64,000 nucleotides of DNA, from NCBI RefSeq assembly GCF_004193775.1, contig NC_041016.1:37101334-37165333 (forward strand), given 5' to 3'. Numbering within the stretch: the first letter of the stretch is position 1; each line of letters opens with the position of its first letter. A program made the position numbers and the translations under genes. This stretch comes from Glycine soja. Its lineage: Eukaryota; Streptophyta; Magnoliopsida; Fabales; Fabaceae. Positions 46,241 through 58,752 of the stretch are shown one piece after another. Below the pieces are notes generated by a model. It searched no databases, was not told the origin of the DNA, and saw only the letters and a list, made by a program, of their open reading frames with translations.

Positions 46241-46579
46241 TAATGTAATTAAAATGTTAGCAATAGTAAAATTTATTGAAATTGAGAGTTGAGGTGTACA
46301 AAAGCAAATTTTGAAGTATAAAACCTTTGGTGGTGGTGGTGGTGGTGTTCTTGTGGTAAGCAATGTGAAATATGATGTTTTGGTTATAGGCAAAAATTGG
46401 AATCAGATTTTGGTGTTGCTTTGGATATTCTATGGTGGTGTCAAAACAAAACGATATCTGGGAATTTTTAGATTCTACCAAATGTGATAGCGGGTCAGAT
46501 TATGGGCAAAGCTGATGCAATAGCAGAAAGTATGAACTATATGAAATTTATTGCCCACAATGAAGGTAAAGTTTTGGGT
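46241..46579. other. unassigned spacer
   Basis: AT-rich. A (GGT)n microsatellite lies at about 46326-46350. No gene seen. Confidence 0.4.
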
Positions 46580-47095
46580 CATAAAAGCATTAGTTGGAGC
46601 AAGCCTTCAAATGGCTAGTTCAAACTCAATATTAATGGTTCAATCAATAGAGACACGAAGAAGGCCATTGTTGGTGGAGTTCTCAAGGATTATAATGGCA
46701 AAGCGAACTTCTCTTTTGTTATTGATGTATGCTATTGTTTAGTTGTAACTGCAGAACTCGAGGCTATCATGCTTGGAATTGAAATTGCACGGAGTAGAAG
46801 ATTCAAGCAATTCATGTTGGAATCTGATTCCTTTGTGGCTATTTCACTTCTGAATCATGGCTGCCCTTCATTTCACCTGTCTTAAAGCATGTTTTGAAAT
46901 TTCAAGGCTTTTGAGGAACAACAAGGAAGCTTTGTTTGGCTCCATTCTCTTAGGGAGAGTAACCAAGTAGCTGATAAGCTTGCCAATTTTGGTCTAGATC
47001 TAAATAGACAATTAAGAATTTTTTTAGGATGTTCCTCAATTTTTATCAAATGCTATTTTAGTGGATGTGAGTTATGTTGCTTTTTCGCAGATTTT
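46580..47095 (+). pseudogene. RNase H-like (RVT_3) domain fragment
   Basis: The frame through WSKPSNG, a stop, FKLNINGS, ELEAIMLGIEIA and LESDSF matches the RNase H-like domain found at the end of plant LINE polyproteins and in stand-alone RVT_3 proteins; after a frameshift it continues with LRESNQVADKLANFG. The usual first Asp (DGS) is Asn here (NGS). A TAG in place of a Trp codon, a second stop and a frameshift make it non-functional. No reverse transcriptase or poly(A) tail was found, so the parent type is undecided. Confidence 0.65.
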
Positions 47096-47412
47096 TAATT
47101 GTTTTTTGGGGGTAATTTCCCCTCCAATTCACCCAAAAAAATGTTAATTGTTATGGAACTATTAAATCAATGCAAAAATGGCAGAAAAATTAATATAAAT
47201 AGATAAACTAAGAAAGCATAAATCTAATATGAACAAAAAAATCACCAACTAAGTCGAAAATGCTACTCAAAAGTGTGATGTGAACATGTGAATTGCAACA
47301 CCCTGAAATGGAATAAAACAAAGAACATCTTTCAGCGTTGGATGTAAAAAGAACAAAATAATAAGCAAATAAATGTTGAACCATATAATGATAATAAAAA
47401 AATGTTTATGTC

Positions 47413-47570
47413 TATGCACTAATAGTGTAAAATAATTTTATATTGTTATCCAATCACAAATCACCCTTTGAATTACTTTAAGATAATTACTTTAAAAGTC
47501 AACAAATTTACCATGCATGGTGTCTTATGACAGGATGTCTGTGTAAAACATTTTACATTGTCAGTGTATA
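47413..47570. mobile_element. MITE-like repeat, 158 bp
   Basis: Ends TATGCACTAATAGTGTAAAAT and the complement of ATTTTACATTGTCAGTGTATA match at about 17 of 21 positions as terminal inverted repeats; the inside is AT-rich and noncoding. Similar TACACTGACAGTGTAAAA repeats are frequent in legume genomes. No clear target duplication. Confidence 0.5.
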
Positions 47571-47625
47571 ACCCTCTTTCTCATAAAAAAAACATAATGG
47601 TTGAAATCTAATACATGTTGCACCA

Positions 47626-49238
47626 TGTCATACCCTAATTTCGTCTGGGAACTATTGCTTTATGGCATGCAACCTTTGATTGACCGCTTCAAGGTACTTG
47701 GCACCCTTTGTTGCACAATATGTGAAGTCCCGAGACGTGCCAGAAATCAAAAGGAAGCGTTGTTACGCAATCCGTGAAATTCTGTAACGTGACGGAAATC
47801 AAAAGGAAGTATTGTTACGCAATCCGTTCCATAACTCTTCAAAAGCTAAAAAAAGGAGTAATTATATTATCCGTAAGGTTCCGTAACCTTACAAAAAGAA
47901 AACAAGTATCGTTACGAAATTCGTAAAGTTTCGTAACGTTACGGAAAAAGAATCACCAAAAAAAGCAAAGGGAGGTTGTATTTAGTAAAAAAAAAGGGTG
48001 CAAACAGTAACCAGGCCCACTTGGGCCTTCCAGATTCTTCCTCCAGAAGGCGGTTGCTTCTGGAGGAAGCAACCTGGCTCGCCTGGGTGAGCTGGGTGGC
48101 AAGCTCCTCCCCTATTTTGTTATAAATAGGGGGAGGAGTGAAGGAGGAAAGGCTTCAGCCTTCTTGGCACTTCGTATTCACTTGAAATTGCTAAGGAAAA
48201 TTGTTTCCGTGAAGAAAATTCAAGCCGAGGCGCTTCTGTAACGTTTCCGTAACGTTTCCGTGGGTGATTTCACGAAGATTTTCAACCATTCTTCGTCATT
48301 CATCATTCGTTCTTCATTGTTCTTCGGTCTTCAACCGGTAAGTACCCCAAATCAAACTTTTCAATTCATTCTATGTACCCGTGGTGGTCCCCATTTGTTT
48401 CGTGTACTTTTATTCTCGTTTCATTTACTTTCCGTACCCCTTTTTGACGTGCTTCAGTCATTTACTTAAGTCATTTTCTCGCCTAATCAAAAAATAAAAT
48501 AAATTTCCACCAATCGTTAGATTTGTAATATTCGTTAATTTCCGTTAAAATGAAAGCCGATCGTTCGGTCACGCCGTAACTACGTTGGAAACCAAAAAAA
48601 AAGGTAAAATAATAATATAATAATCAAAAAATATCTTTTAGTAAAATAAAGAAAAAAGTCAATCGGACGTTTCTCTTTGGAATTTCTCTTTCTTAATTGA
48701 ATTGACTAATAACTAAGGTGAAACTAAAGCTAAAATCAACTTGCAAAGTCAAGCTCGTCCGCAAAAAATCACTAAAAAAAAGGATTTGAAAGTTCAATAT
48801 CTCAGTTATTCTTACCAAGTAAATGGATCATTTTTAAGGTCCAACGCCTTAAAATGATCACCTTCCAAGTAAAAAGAATCGCTTGATTCACCCTTAAGAA
48901 AGAACTACGTAGGTCTGATTTCCTCTTCGATGGAGGGTACGTAGGAGCAAGAGCCCCGCTTTTGTCGACCTCAAAAAATAAAAATAAAAAATAAAATTTT
49001 AGATACACAATTCTAATTTAAGGCTGTTGTCCTTTGGGACATACGTGAGAGGTGCTAATACCTTCCTCAAACGTACATACAACTCCCGAATCTGGAATAT
49101 TCTTTATGACCGGTTTCCTTCGGTTTTTCCGACGTTTTCCACAAATAAACGTTGGTGGCGACTCCGCGCATTTTCCTCCTTTGGAAAACGCACCCGTGAG
49201 CCTCGCCTCGCTCGCTCGCAAAAGGGTAGGTTGCGACA
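47626..49238 (+). mobile_element. solo LTR of the Ogre-like family, 1613 bp, target duplication CACCA
   Basis: TGTCATACCC to GGTTGCGACA, bounded by CACCA at 47621-47625 and 49239-49243, with no internal sequence. It is a diverged subfamily of the A/B/G LTR (ends CCTCGCTCGCTCGC...). TATAAATA at 48121-48128 is still flanked by the CTCCCCTATTT / AAATAGGGGGAG inverted repeat. CTACGTA hairpin near 48905. Confidence 0.95.
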
Positions 49239-49243
49239 CACCA

Positions 49244-50951
49244 TAAATGGAGTCAAAATGTATACTTGAATCAAGATGCATGGTAAAATATTTGGTATTC
49301 TATAGGAATTTAATGTATGCTGATATTCCTTTCAATGGGAAAAATTTTCACAAAAATATTTTTATTAAACAAAGAAAAATCCGCTTGAGAGTCTTTTGAA
49401 GTGAAACCATTGCATTAATTCAGGGCAGAACCAAATACGCTTCAAATAGGGGTATTAGGATCTTTCAAAGAAAATGAAATATATATGCACACATACATAC
49501 TAGAGATTGACTGGGAAAGTAATCAAAAGAGTGGAGGAGACGAAGAAGAAGGAAATGAGACTCAAGAGGCAAGACCAACAATGACACAAACTCGCACTTG
49601 CCTTAGGGTTTGAACATGCAACCACGATAACAACAAGCATAAACATCAAGCATGGAGGAGATGGATCCTGAAGGCAAAGTTGACAAGAAATGAGAGGCTA
49701 GACTAACAATGTCGCAAACTAATACTCACCCTAGGGTTTTAGGCTTTTAAGGATTAGGGTTACTGATTCTAACAAATAAACATAAGGTAAAATCATATGG
49801 GCCATATGGAATTATGGACTTTGTTGAGTAATGTATGTGTAATTGGATATGGGACTAAGCTTTTATGTGATTTATAACATATAAACATATGTATGTAACT
49901 AGACACAATTGGTCGAGTTTGATTACCAATGGGCTAGAGATTTGTAACTAAACCCGACCTATAAAACCCATAAAAAATGATTTTTTTTAGACCCACTTTA
50001 CTCGTTGTCTCTCCCGAAAACCCACCCAAATGTTTAAAAGATTGAATTTTTTGGGTTTCAAGTCAGGTTGGGTCTGTTTTCTCATTGTTAATCCTAATTT
50101 GGTTTGACATTTTTGAAATATCTTATTTCAAAGTCTTGCTAGTAGTAAGAACTCATCTTGAAGCCTTTTCTCTACTTGAGCATGGCGACTTCTCTCAATC
50201 TCCAATTGGTCCGCTGTAATCATGGAAATAAACTGTGAATAAAAAAGAAAACTACAAAGCTATTCAAATTTGAAAGAAAATAAAAAGTTAAATGGCCAAA
50301 AAATAGTGGAAGTTAAACAGGTGCATGATCCTTGTAACTTAAGACAACTAAGATTCATAATCATGACCAGTTAATTTCCCAATTTCTAGAAATTACACCT
50401 ATTAAGATTATTGGCTTGGAAAAGTTACAAAGTAGGGCTTGCTTTATCTCTCATAAGGAATTGCTTCAAGGTGAGGGAAAATTGTTTAGGGATGAAACCT
50501 CAATGGGCTTAATCCAATCAAAAACCAATGGAAGCCTAACATTTCTAAATTGGTCTCATTCATTGGTTGATCACTCGCTCTCTAATACACTTTGCTTCCT
50601 TAGCTGAAACTAGAAAAATTATTATATAATTTGAGACCACGATTAATTTCTTTAACATACATAACACATTTTTAATTTATGAAAAATTAAAAATTGTTAA
50701 TAACATGTCATATAAAAAGTGATTGGAACTATATGATCCTAAATCATCTAATAATTAATTCCTTGTAGAAACTGTCACTATTTTGATTGCGAGAATATAT
50801 TTTGTATATATCCACACTCACCTATACTTGAAGAAAAGCCATGCATAACTTTGAGGATGGAAGATTAAGGACCCAAATTTCTTATGTTAAATTCCTGTGT
50901 TAGAGTAGATTTTATACAAACCCACCTTGTACAAGTAAAAATTATAAAAGT
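49244..50951. other. unassigned spacer
   Basis: AT-rich sequence of 1.7 kb. I see no gene, no LTR boundary and no strong repeat in it. Two AGGGTTT-type motifs near 49600 and 49740 look incidental. Confidence 0.4.
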
Positions 50952-51157
50952 ATTGATGAACTAGGTTCTTATTTCATAATCAAGAGTGATACATCTTCTC
51001 TATATATAGAGTTGTTGATAGTGAAAGTTGTTACAATTGACAACTTGCAAATAAGCATAACACCTGTTACGAATAAATGAATAATAATTTAAATACACTT
51101 GAATACTGAAACAAATAATTTAAATACATTTAAATTTTTGTTGTTGTGGTTTATCCA
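50952..51157 (-). mobile_element. 3' LTR of copia element J (~205 bp)
   Basis: Matches the truncated 5' LTR at 58668-58752 (TGATGAACTAGG, TTATTTCATAA, GAGTGATACAT, TATATAGAG). On the minus strand it follows the polypurine tract TTTTGAGGGGGCATAA. The outer boundary is approximate. Confidence 0.7.
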
Positions 51158-54100
51158 TTATGCCCCCTCAAAATGAAGGTTCCATCTATAACCTTTATCT
51201 TGCATGAAAGATCTTGGAAGTGAGTTGTGATTAGTTGGTTAGTGAAGATATCTGTGAGCTGATCTTTGGTGGAGACATGAGATACTAGAAATTGTTTGGC
51301 TTGAACATTTTCCCTCACAAAGTGATAATCAAGAGAGATATATTTCATGCATCAGGGAAAAACTGGATTGGAGCATAGATACATTGCTCCTACATTATCA
51401 CACATAGTCGTGGTGGTTCGTGCATAGGAACATGCAACTCAGTTAGGAGGTTCGTTAGCCATATAATTTTAGTTGTGGTTATGGCAACAACTTGATATTC
51501 AACTTCAATTAACGATATTGCTATTATTCGTTTCTTTATAGATATCTGAGAAATTGGATTTCTTCCAAAGATAATGAGAAAGGTAGAGGTTGAGGTCCTA
51601 TCATCATAATTTATGCCCCAATCCATATTAGTGTATGCTAGCAATTGCAAGGAAGATGGTTTCAGTAGCACGAGTCCATGGTTGATGGTGGACTTGAGAT
51701 ATGGCAGTATCCATTTTAGATTCTGGAAGTAAAGTGTAGTAGGCTTATGCAAGAACTGGGAGATTTTATTTATGGAAAAGGAGAGGTTAGGCCTTGTAAG
51801 GTTCAGATATTAAAGTGCCCCAATGACTTTGCAGTATTCAATTGCATCCACAAAAGTTGTGCCTTCATTAAGCTGAAGTTTGGACGATGGTGATAAAGGT
51901 GTAAGGGAAGGTTTCTCCCCCTCCATGTCAAACCTCTCGAGTATTTCTCTAATATATTGGGTAGAAGACCAAATGGCATAGGGATGAGTTCAATGCTCAA
52001 AAAATAATGCAAAGTTCCCACGTTTTTAGTGAAAACCTTTGAGAAATGGCTTCATTAAAATCACGCAAGAACCTAGTGTCATTACCTTTGAGAAATAAGT
52101 CATCAACTAAGAAGTATGTTGTGATGCCACCCGAAGCATATATGAATAACAAAGGATCGCTTCTACTAGTTTGGAATCCATATAAGGTGATGAATTCCTT
52201 TAGAGCATCATGTCAAGCTCGTAGTGCTAGCCTTAGGCCATAAATTGCTTTGTGTAGCTTGCATACATAATTGGGATTCTAAGAATCCTTACTAGAGGTT
52301 GGGCCATGAAGACTTCTTGTAAAGCACCATGTAGGAAGTCATTGTTAACGTCCAGTTGGTACATCTCTCATTGTTGTGCTAGAGCAAGTGTCAAGATAAT
52401 TTTGATGCCTTGTGGACAAACAACAGGGACAAATGTGTTCTTGAAGCCAATCCAAGGGCACTACATGAAGCCTTTTGCTATGAGTCGAGCATTGTAGCAT
52501 GAGACGGATCCGTTAGCATTATGTTTGATCCAAAACAACCACTTGCATCCCACTATATTCTAATCTTTTGGAGGGGGAATTAAAGACCACGTATCATTCT
52601 TTAGAAGTGCATAAAATTCATCAGTTATGGTTTTTCGCCAGTAAGTATGTTTGATGGTCTCACGAAGATTTTAGGGCTCAAGATTTTTAGGGAATGGGTG
52701 CTTGGATGTTGTGAGCAAGCGTTAGGGTTTAAAGATGTTGTTCTTGAATCCGGTAACCATAGAGTGGCTATGAGTTGATGGTGTGTTATCTGTGGAAGGG
52801 TTAGTAGCAACAATAGTATCTAGAATTAAAGGAAAGTGATTTGAGAATCACCTGATGAAGAATCTAAACACAAGGGGGCCTCTTGAAGTTGATGAGGATA
52901 GACAGCTGGTAGAGGATGGGATTGGTCATGAGTTGCAGTTAAATGGATAGTGATATGTAAAGGTTGGTTTGTGATTAAGGTTAGGGTTTAGCTTGGGTAC
53001 TTTTGTGTTAGGGTATGGTAGGGAAAATGTGATCATAGAATTTCACATGTTTGGATGTATTTGAGTTTTGGGTTCAAGGCATAGGTAGCCATATTGGGAC
53101 GTTGCATATCCTACAAATATGCATGGCTGAGATTTTGGTTGAAATTTGTTAGATGCATAGGGACGCAACCATGGGAAACATAAACAACCGAAGGAGTGAA
53201 GGTGAGTGAGATTTGGGTTAGTGTGATGTAGGGCTTAGAAGGGTAATTGCATTTTGAGGATTGGAGTTGGGAGTCTATTGGTTAGGTAAGGGTACTGCAA
53301 AAGGCAAAGGTCTAGAATCTAAGGGGTAGGTTTGATGTGTGAAGGAGGGCTTTTCCTGTTTCAACTATGTGTTGGTATCTTCTTTCAGTGGTGGCATTTA
53401 ATTCTGGTGTGTTTGAAGGGATAGTGAATTGTGATATTTCATGCATATTAAGGAATTTTTTAATTTGATGAACTCACCCCTATTATCAGAATAAAGGCAG
53501 ATAATTGGAAAATTAAATAACTTCTCAACAACAACTTTGAATTTTGGAAATAAAATTGAGACATTTGATTTATTATTCAACGTGTACAACTAAGTCTACT
53601 TCATAAAATGATCAACAAAAACTAAATAATAAGAAAATCCATCTAATGACCTAGTAGGAGCAGGACCCCAAACATCGGTGTAGATAAGCTCAAGAGGTTG
53701 CTTGCTTTTGATATTGGATATAGAAAAAGGTAGTTTATGACTCTTGACACTACCACACGAATTGCAAGGTGGAAAACTGTTCTTTATTTCATGAAGGGAA
53801 AGGATATGTCTCATGATATGATCAGATGGATGCCCCAGAATATAATGCCATGGAAGGTGGTTGGTTGTGATAAGTGCTTTGGGTTTTGATGATGGGTGAG
53901 GCGTGTGGTAGAAGCGAAACCTTTGTCTTCAGATCCTTCACCAAGAAATGGTCTGAAAAAATTCAACAAGATTGGGTTAGTTTGGCATAGGGAAGAAACA
54001 TGTAAAGATTTTTAGATATATTTGGAATATGTAGTACTTTTGGAAGGTGAAGAGTATGAGAGGGAGTGTGTAGATTTGTTTGACCTATGTGAGCAATGGG

Positions 54101-54464
54101 AAGAAGACCCAAGCCATCACCTACAATTATTTGATCATGTCCTTGAAATGGTTGTGTGAGATGTAGCTGATCGAGATCATGAGTGATGTGATGTGTTGTG
54201 TTGTCCCAAAATCCATGATCCAATTAGTCACACCCGAGGAAGCACTCTAGCATGATGTGCTACAAGAGCACTGTTATGTTATGGTGGGTATGGATAGCCA
54301 TGGATCTTGTAGCATACCTTGGTAATGTGCTCAATTTTCTCACAATACTGACAGATCACTTTCTCCAAAGTGGGAGATGTGGATCTGCCAGTGGAGGATG
54401 AATAGTATGGTTGTACTCAGATTAAGTGCTATTTTATAATAGTTTTTTTACCTTTTGTGCTACA
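51158..54464 (-). pseudogene. pol of copia element J, heavily decayed
   Basis: Minus-strand domains in order: zinc knuckle CQYCEKIEHITKVCYK (about 54310-54370), protease remnant MDFGTTQHIT with Phe after the catalytic Asp where Ser is usual (about 54190-54220), integrase with CNSCGSVKSHKLPFS, YTDVWGP and YSDNRGEF (53400-53850), reverse transcriptase with VDDLFLKGND (about 52085-52115) and KILERFDMEGE-type text, RNase H with TRPNLSFSINKISQFL and TDIFTNQL (51158-51800). Many stops and frameshifts. The order protease-integrase-RT-RNase H is diagnostic of Ty1/copia. A 3.49 kb solo LTR separates it from gag. Confidence 0.85.
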
Positions 54465-54540
54465 TGTGACATCCTGGAAATTTCTACCCGGAATTTTGTA
54501 AACGATGCATTTTGAATGATTATATATATAAGTATTATTC

Positions 54541-54624
<84 letters not shown>
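54541..54624. repeat. (TG)n(TA)n microsatellite
   Basis: About 84 bp of GTGTGT followed by uninterrupted TA repeats, inside the solo LTR. Confidence 0.95.
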
Positions 54625-54625
<1 letters not shown>

Positions 54626-56479
54626 TCCTGGTAGAAGTAGGTATATTGGGGGAAAGATATGCGGGTTAGGCTAATTAACGAAGAGAAATCCATAACTGGA
54701 TAGTTATAGATTAATTCCCAATTAATTAGCCTAAAAATTATTGTTTTGCATGCAACTTAAAATTTAACAAAACCAACCTCTGAACCACGCTCGGGGTTTC
54801 ATTCTTAGCGTTTTGATATATATATTGCTTACCTTCGAAAACTGGCCCCGACGAGTGCAGAGAAACGCGAGGGACTGGAACCAGAGAAACGGCATGCAAA
54901 CCGAGGCAGGATTTTAGCATTTCAAAAGGTCAGATTTTTCTCTTCTTGTGGCTGAGTATGAGTCACATCAAGAGAAAAAGTGGGCCCCTTTTTGCTCCAC
55001 TCAAAAAAAGACATGTGGCACAACTTTTTTTAAAAAAAAAGAGAGAGAGAAAGCCTTTTCTTAAAACACAAAGCCACGTTCTCTCTCTCCTCACTCACTC
55101 AGCCAAAAAGTTCAGAAGCTTTTCTCCCCCTCTCTCTCGTTGCTATTCTCTTCTTCTTCCTCACCATTGAAGCTCCGTCAAAGCTTCAACCTTTGCACAC
55201 CATTTTTGCTCCAAATCGCGAAAGGAAGCCATTTTCGGAGTCGTGAAGCGCACCTCTACGTTGTGGGACTTCAAATTTCAGGTTTGGGTAGACTTCTTTC
55301 TCACATAATTTCGTGGGTATTGGGTGTTTGGGAGATATGATGTGTAGTTTTACTAGGTTTATGCCTTATGGTAGTTATTTGTGAAGGAATTTGTTGAAAG
55401 CATGCTAAACTTGTCATGTTTGGTATGAGTCAAGCTTACCCATTCTGTTTTAGGGTTTTATGATGATGCTTTGTGATGTTTGTGTGCTAAAATTGCTGAT
55501 GGAAAATTGATAGAGATGAAGGGTAGAGTTAACCTAGGGTTAAAAAGTGAGAATGTAGTGATATGAGTGGGAAAATGTGATGCTTTAAGGATTTGAAAAG
55601 CTAGATCTAGATTTAGTGGTAATTGGAGGTTAAAGTGAGTTAATCCTAGTTTAAAATGTCATTTAGGACTTGTGGGAAAACTTGGGCTAAGAAAATGAGG
55701 AAAATGAGTGACCAAAGTGAAAACAAGAGCCATTTCTAGGGTAAATTGGGTGTTGAGGGGTCAAATTTTGATTCGGTGGAGTTTTAGTTGTAAAACCAGT
55801 TTGAGCAAGTTTAGATTAATGTTATAGACTTGTGTGAGATGAATGTTATTGGGGTATTTGAGTGAGGAAAACTGTGGTATTGGAATGTGTTTTGGGCAGA
55901 GTTTTCTGCCTTTGCCCTATTTTCTTGGTTTTGGATAGTTCATGATATTTGGATGCTGAATTGCTTGGATGTTGTGGAAGCTTGGAGGGATTGATGGGGA
56001 CCCGGTGTTGAGAGGAACGAGGATAAGGGCTATGTGGGAGTACGTGAGCTCAGTTGAAGGTGGGCAACTGGGGATGGTGGATTTATGTGTGATTTGTGGA
56101 TGTGGAGAGTCGACTTGCACCATCGCCCGATCGCCACCTAGTACCACATATGACGGGTACCCCATAATCCTACAAGCTTGAAGTGAGGAAGTGTGGAAGA
56201 GTGAGTCTTCCTACTTTTATTCGTTGACCACAGAGTGGTACCTGGAGATATCTCGTGGGAGTCAGGAGACCTTGGGGACGTCAGGTGGGGTGTTATTGCC
56301 CAAAACCAAGCTTGACCAATCCCGACCCAACCCGGGCATAGTCAGTCAGTGAGAACCTGTGATGTACCTAAACAGGCGAGCTCCTCGCAGTCAACCGATA
56401 AAAGAACAAAGACCACAAAGCAAGGAGGCTTGTGTGGTGACTGGCCAGCTATGGATCTTGAGTGATATTTGGAAGATGG

Positions 56480-56815
56480 CTTCTGGTAATCGATTACAAA
56501 GGGTGTGTAATCGATTACAAGGCTTAAAAATGGGGTCAGGAAGTTGAGATGGCCTCTGGTAATCGATTACCAAGGGGTGTAATCGATTACCAGGCTTAGA
56601 AATAGAGACAGTATGTTGAGGAGGCCTCTGGTAATCGATTACCAATACTGTGTAATCGATTACACAGGGTAACAGGTCACTGGTAATCGATTACCAGTTA
56701 TGTGTAATCGATTACACAGTGCATATTGCAGGTTTCCATGTTTTGAAGATGTGTAACTCGAGTTTGGCCTCTGGTAATCGATTACCAATGCTGTGTAATC
56801 GATTACCAGATATGA
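56480..56815. repeat. cluster of GTAATCGATTAC palindromes
   Basis: Ten copies of GTAATCGATTAC in about 330 bp, in five pairs; most extend to TGGTAATCGATTACCA or TGTAATCGATTACACA. Spacing within pairs is about 26-28 bp. Confidence 0.9.
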
Positions 56816-57060
56816 AAAGCCTTGAGGCACACCTTTTGATTACATGTAGTGGTTATGGGAAGCATTGTGTTGCTACTGTAGTTAGATCTCTCGTGAAAGA
56901 GTCTACCCCCCCCCCTTTCTTTTATTTCTTGTAGATCGCGATGGCAGCGCAATTAATCCATGACCGAGTGGAGATGGAGTGCCTAGAGGGAGTTTGGGAG
57001 ACCCTCGAAGGCAATGCAAGGTGCTGATTCTGGGGCACGATTTGATTCACGGCTACTTCA

Positions 57061-57372
57061 TTGGTACATCCAGAGGAACTAGCACGCATGCTTCAGCATA
57101 CTGTGGAGTGGATATTACCTACACCTACTCCATATCGACTAGTGGAGCCAGTCCAAGTGATAGAGGTGGCGTCATCTGAGGAAGACCCTGAGGAGGACCC
57201 AGAGGAGCTACCTCCTGAGCCTGCTGTGGATGCTCTTGACTTTCCAGAGGGTGATGAGGACCCACTCCCTGAGGTGGATTCTCCCGAGGACGTCATGTTG
57301 GCATCTAAGGCAGACTCTACGGAGGAGAGCGGCCCTGGAGGGATAGCGACTAGTGGAGGCTCTTCATCATAG
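57061..57372 (+). other. acidic 103-codon reading frame in the solo LTR
   Basis: Opens MVHPEELARMLQHTVEW and is then Glu/Asp/Pro-rich (ASSEEDPEEDPEELPPEP) to the stop at 57370-57372. No domain recognised. It lies in the U3-like or U5-like part of an LTR. It might be a 3' coding end captured in the LTR, or chance. I keep it only as a note. Confidence 0.25.
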
Positions 57373-57953
57373 CCGACGGCTCCTTAGACTAAGATTATAT
57401 ACTTTTTGGGGGTGGGTGTATCTAGTACAGACTGTTAGGTTTACTCTTTTTATTTTTGTATGGGTAGACCTATTGTATAGGAATTTGATGATTGTATACA
57501 TGTGGCTGAAGCCACCACAGTGGATACCTTTGCTCTGGATGTCACTTTGTATTTTGCAAAACTCCCATATTTTGGACATCTTTAGATGATGAATGTACTT
57601 ATGTTTAATCTGGTTATTTGAAAAGAATGTGTTAACAAACTTTATTTGAAAGAGAGTTCGCCGACCGTATTTTATTTTATTATTTTCACGTGACGGCCTA
57701 AAGTAATGGCTGGCATACTTTTCCTTTTGAAAAAGCAAAATAGTTTAGAGGTTATGAGTGATCAAAAAGAAATGACTCTGAATAGAGTTGTGAACTTGCC
57801 ATTCAGGACTCTGTAGTGATGATTTTCCTTCTGAACTTAATTACTGTGAAAAAGAAAAAGAAACGAAAAGAAAAAGAAAAAAATATATATTTCCCATGGT
57901 TTTTGTTATTTAAATCATTACTATTAAACCAATCATTATTTAGGGACGCCACA

Positions 57954-58560
57954 CTACATGAGCAGTGGCTATGGAATTCGGCCGGGGCTTATCCCTCTTT
58001 AAGTAATTCTCAAAATCAGCATGGAGATCATAGAAATCCTCAAAGCCGATCGAATTTTTCTGAGTGCGTAGTGCTGCAAATACTTCTCTATACTCGGCAC
58101 CAAAACCATTCAAGGTGTGAATGACCATATCAACATCATCTAATGGAGAACTAATGACTAGTTCATTTGATATTGACTTAATACCATTAAGGTATTCAGC
58201 GATGTGTTTCGAGCCCTTTGTGAGGCAAGATAGACACTCCTTCAAATTCAAGATTTGAGCTCATGTCTTGCTAATAAAAATCTTATGGAGGATGTCCCAA
58301 GCTTCCTTCAAGGTTTTGACATTTCCCAACATAATGATAACACTAGAGTCAAGCGAGAAGAAAATTGCATGCAGGATCAATTGATCTTGTCGTTTCCAAT
58401 AATGATAGTCCCAGTGAGATGGGGCAACGCACATGATTGTGCCGTCAGCAAAAACTATGAGATCATACCCCACAAAAAGAGCATTGAATTGAACTCTCCA
58501 TGTAGGAAAAATGGCGATGGTAAGTTTGATTGAGGCATGAGTGTTTAGGGCCACAAATAA
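57954..58560 (-). pseudogene. gag of copia element J
   Basis: Minus-strand text MALNTHASIKLTI, WRVQFNALFVGYDL, HWDYHYWKRQDQLIL, then after a stop MNLKECLSCLTKGSKHIAEYL, SPLDDVDMVIHTLNGFG and FEDFYDLHADFENYL, the UBN2-type copia gag. Broken by a stop near 58254, and cut by the solo LTR at 57954. Confidence 0.85.
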
Positions 58561-58648
58561 CTGTGAGTCAATGATTGGAATGGTTTGGATTCCATTAGTG
58601 GGAACAAAGTCATGGTGGCAAACGTGGATTGTTTGATGCTAAGCAAAA

Positions 58649-58752
58649 GTTACTAATACCATATAAGATTATTGATGAACTAGGTTTTTATTTCATAACC
58701 AAGAGTGATACATTTGCTTTATATAGAGAGTTGTTGGCAGTGAAGTTGTTAT
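58649..58752 (-). mobile_element. 5' LTR fragment and primer-binding site of element J
   Basis: On the minus strand TGGTATTAGTAAC (58649-58661) resembles the initiator tRNA-Met site TGGTATCAGAGC of copia elements. LTR text from about 58668 matches the 3' LTR but is cut at 58752 by element I. Confidence 0.65.

Larger units (their letters stand above)
54465..57953 (+). mobile_element. 3.49-kb solo LTR, target duplication CTACA
   Basis: Begins TGTGACATCC and ends GACGCCACA, bounded by CTACA at 54460-54464 and 57954-57958. It splits element J between gag and the zinc knuckle. The long length and TGTGACATCC start suit a chromovirus (Tekay-like) gypsy LTR. A CT-rich leader ending TTTCAGGTTTGGG (55100-55290) suggests plus-strand transcription. 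It carries a (TA)n tract, a TAATCGATTA palindrome cluster and a short acidic reading frame. No internal retrotransposon domains, so it is a solo LTR rather than a whole element. Confidence 0.9.

Noticed and set aside
46326..46350. (GGT)n run as a coding Pro/Gly repeat
   Set aside because: Simple microsatellite next to an unassigned AT-rich spacer.
46580..47095. Host ribonuclease H gene
   Set aside because: Stops, a frameshift and a lost catalytic Asp; better seen as a decayed mobile-element fragment.
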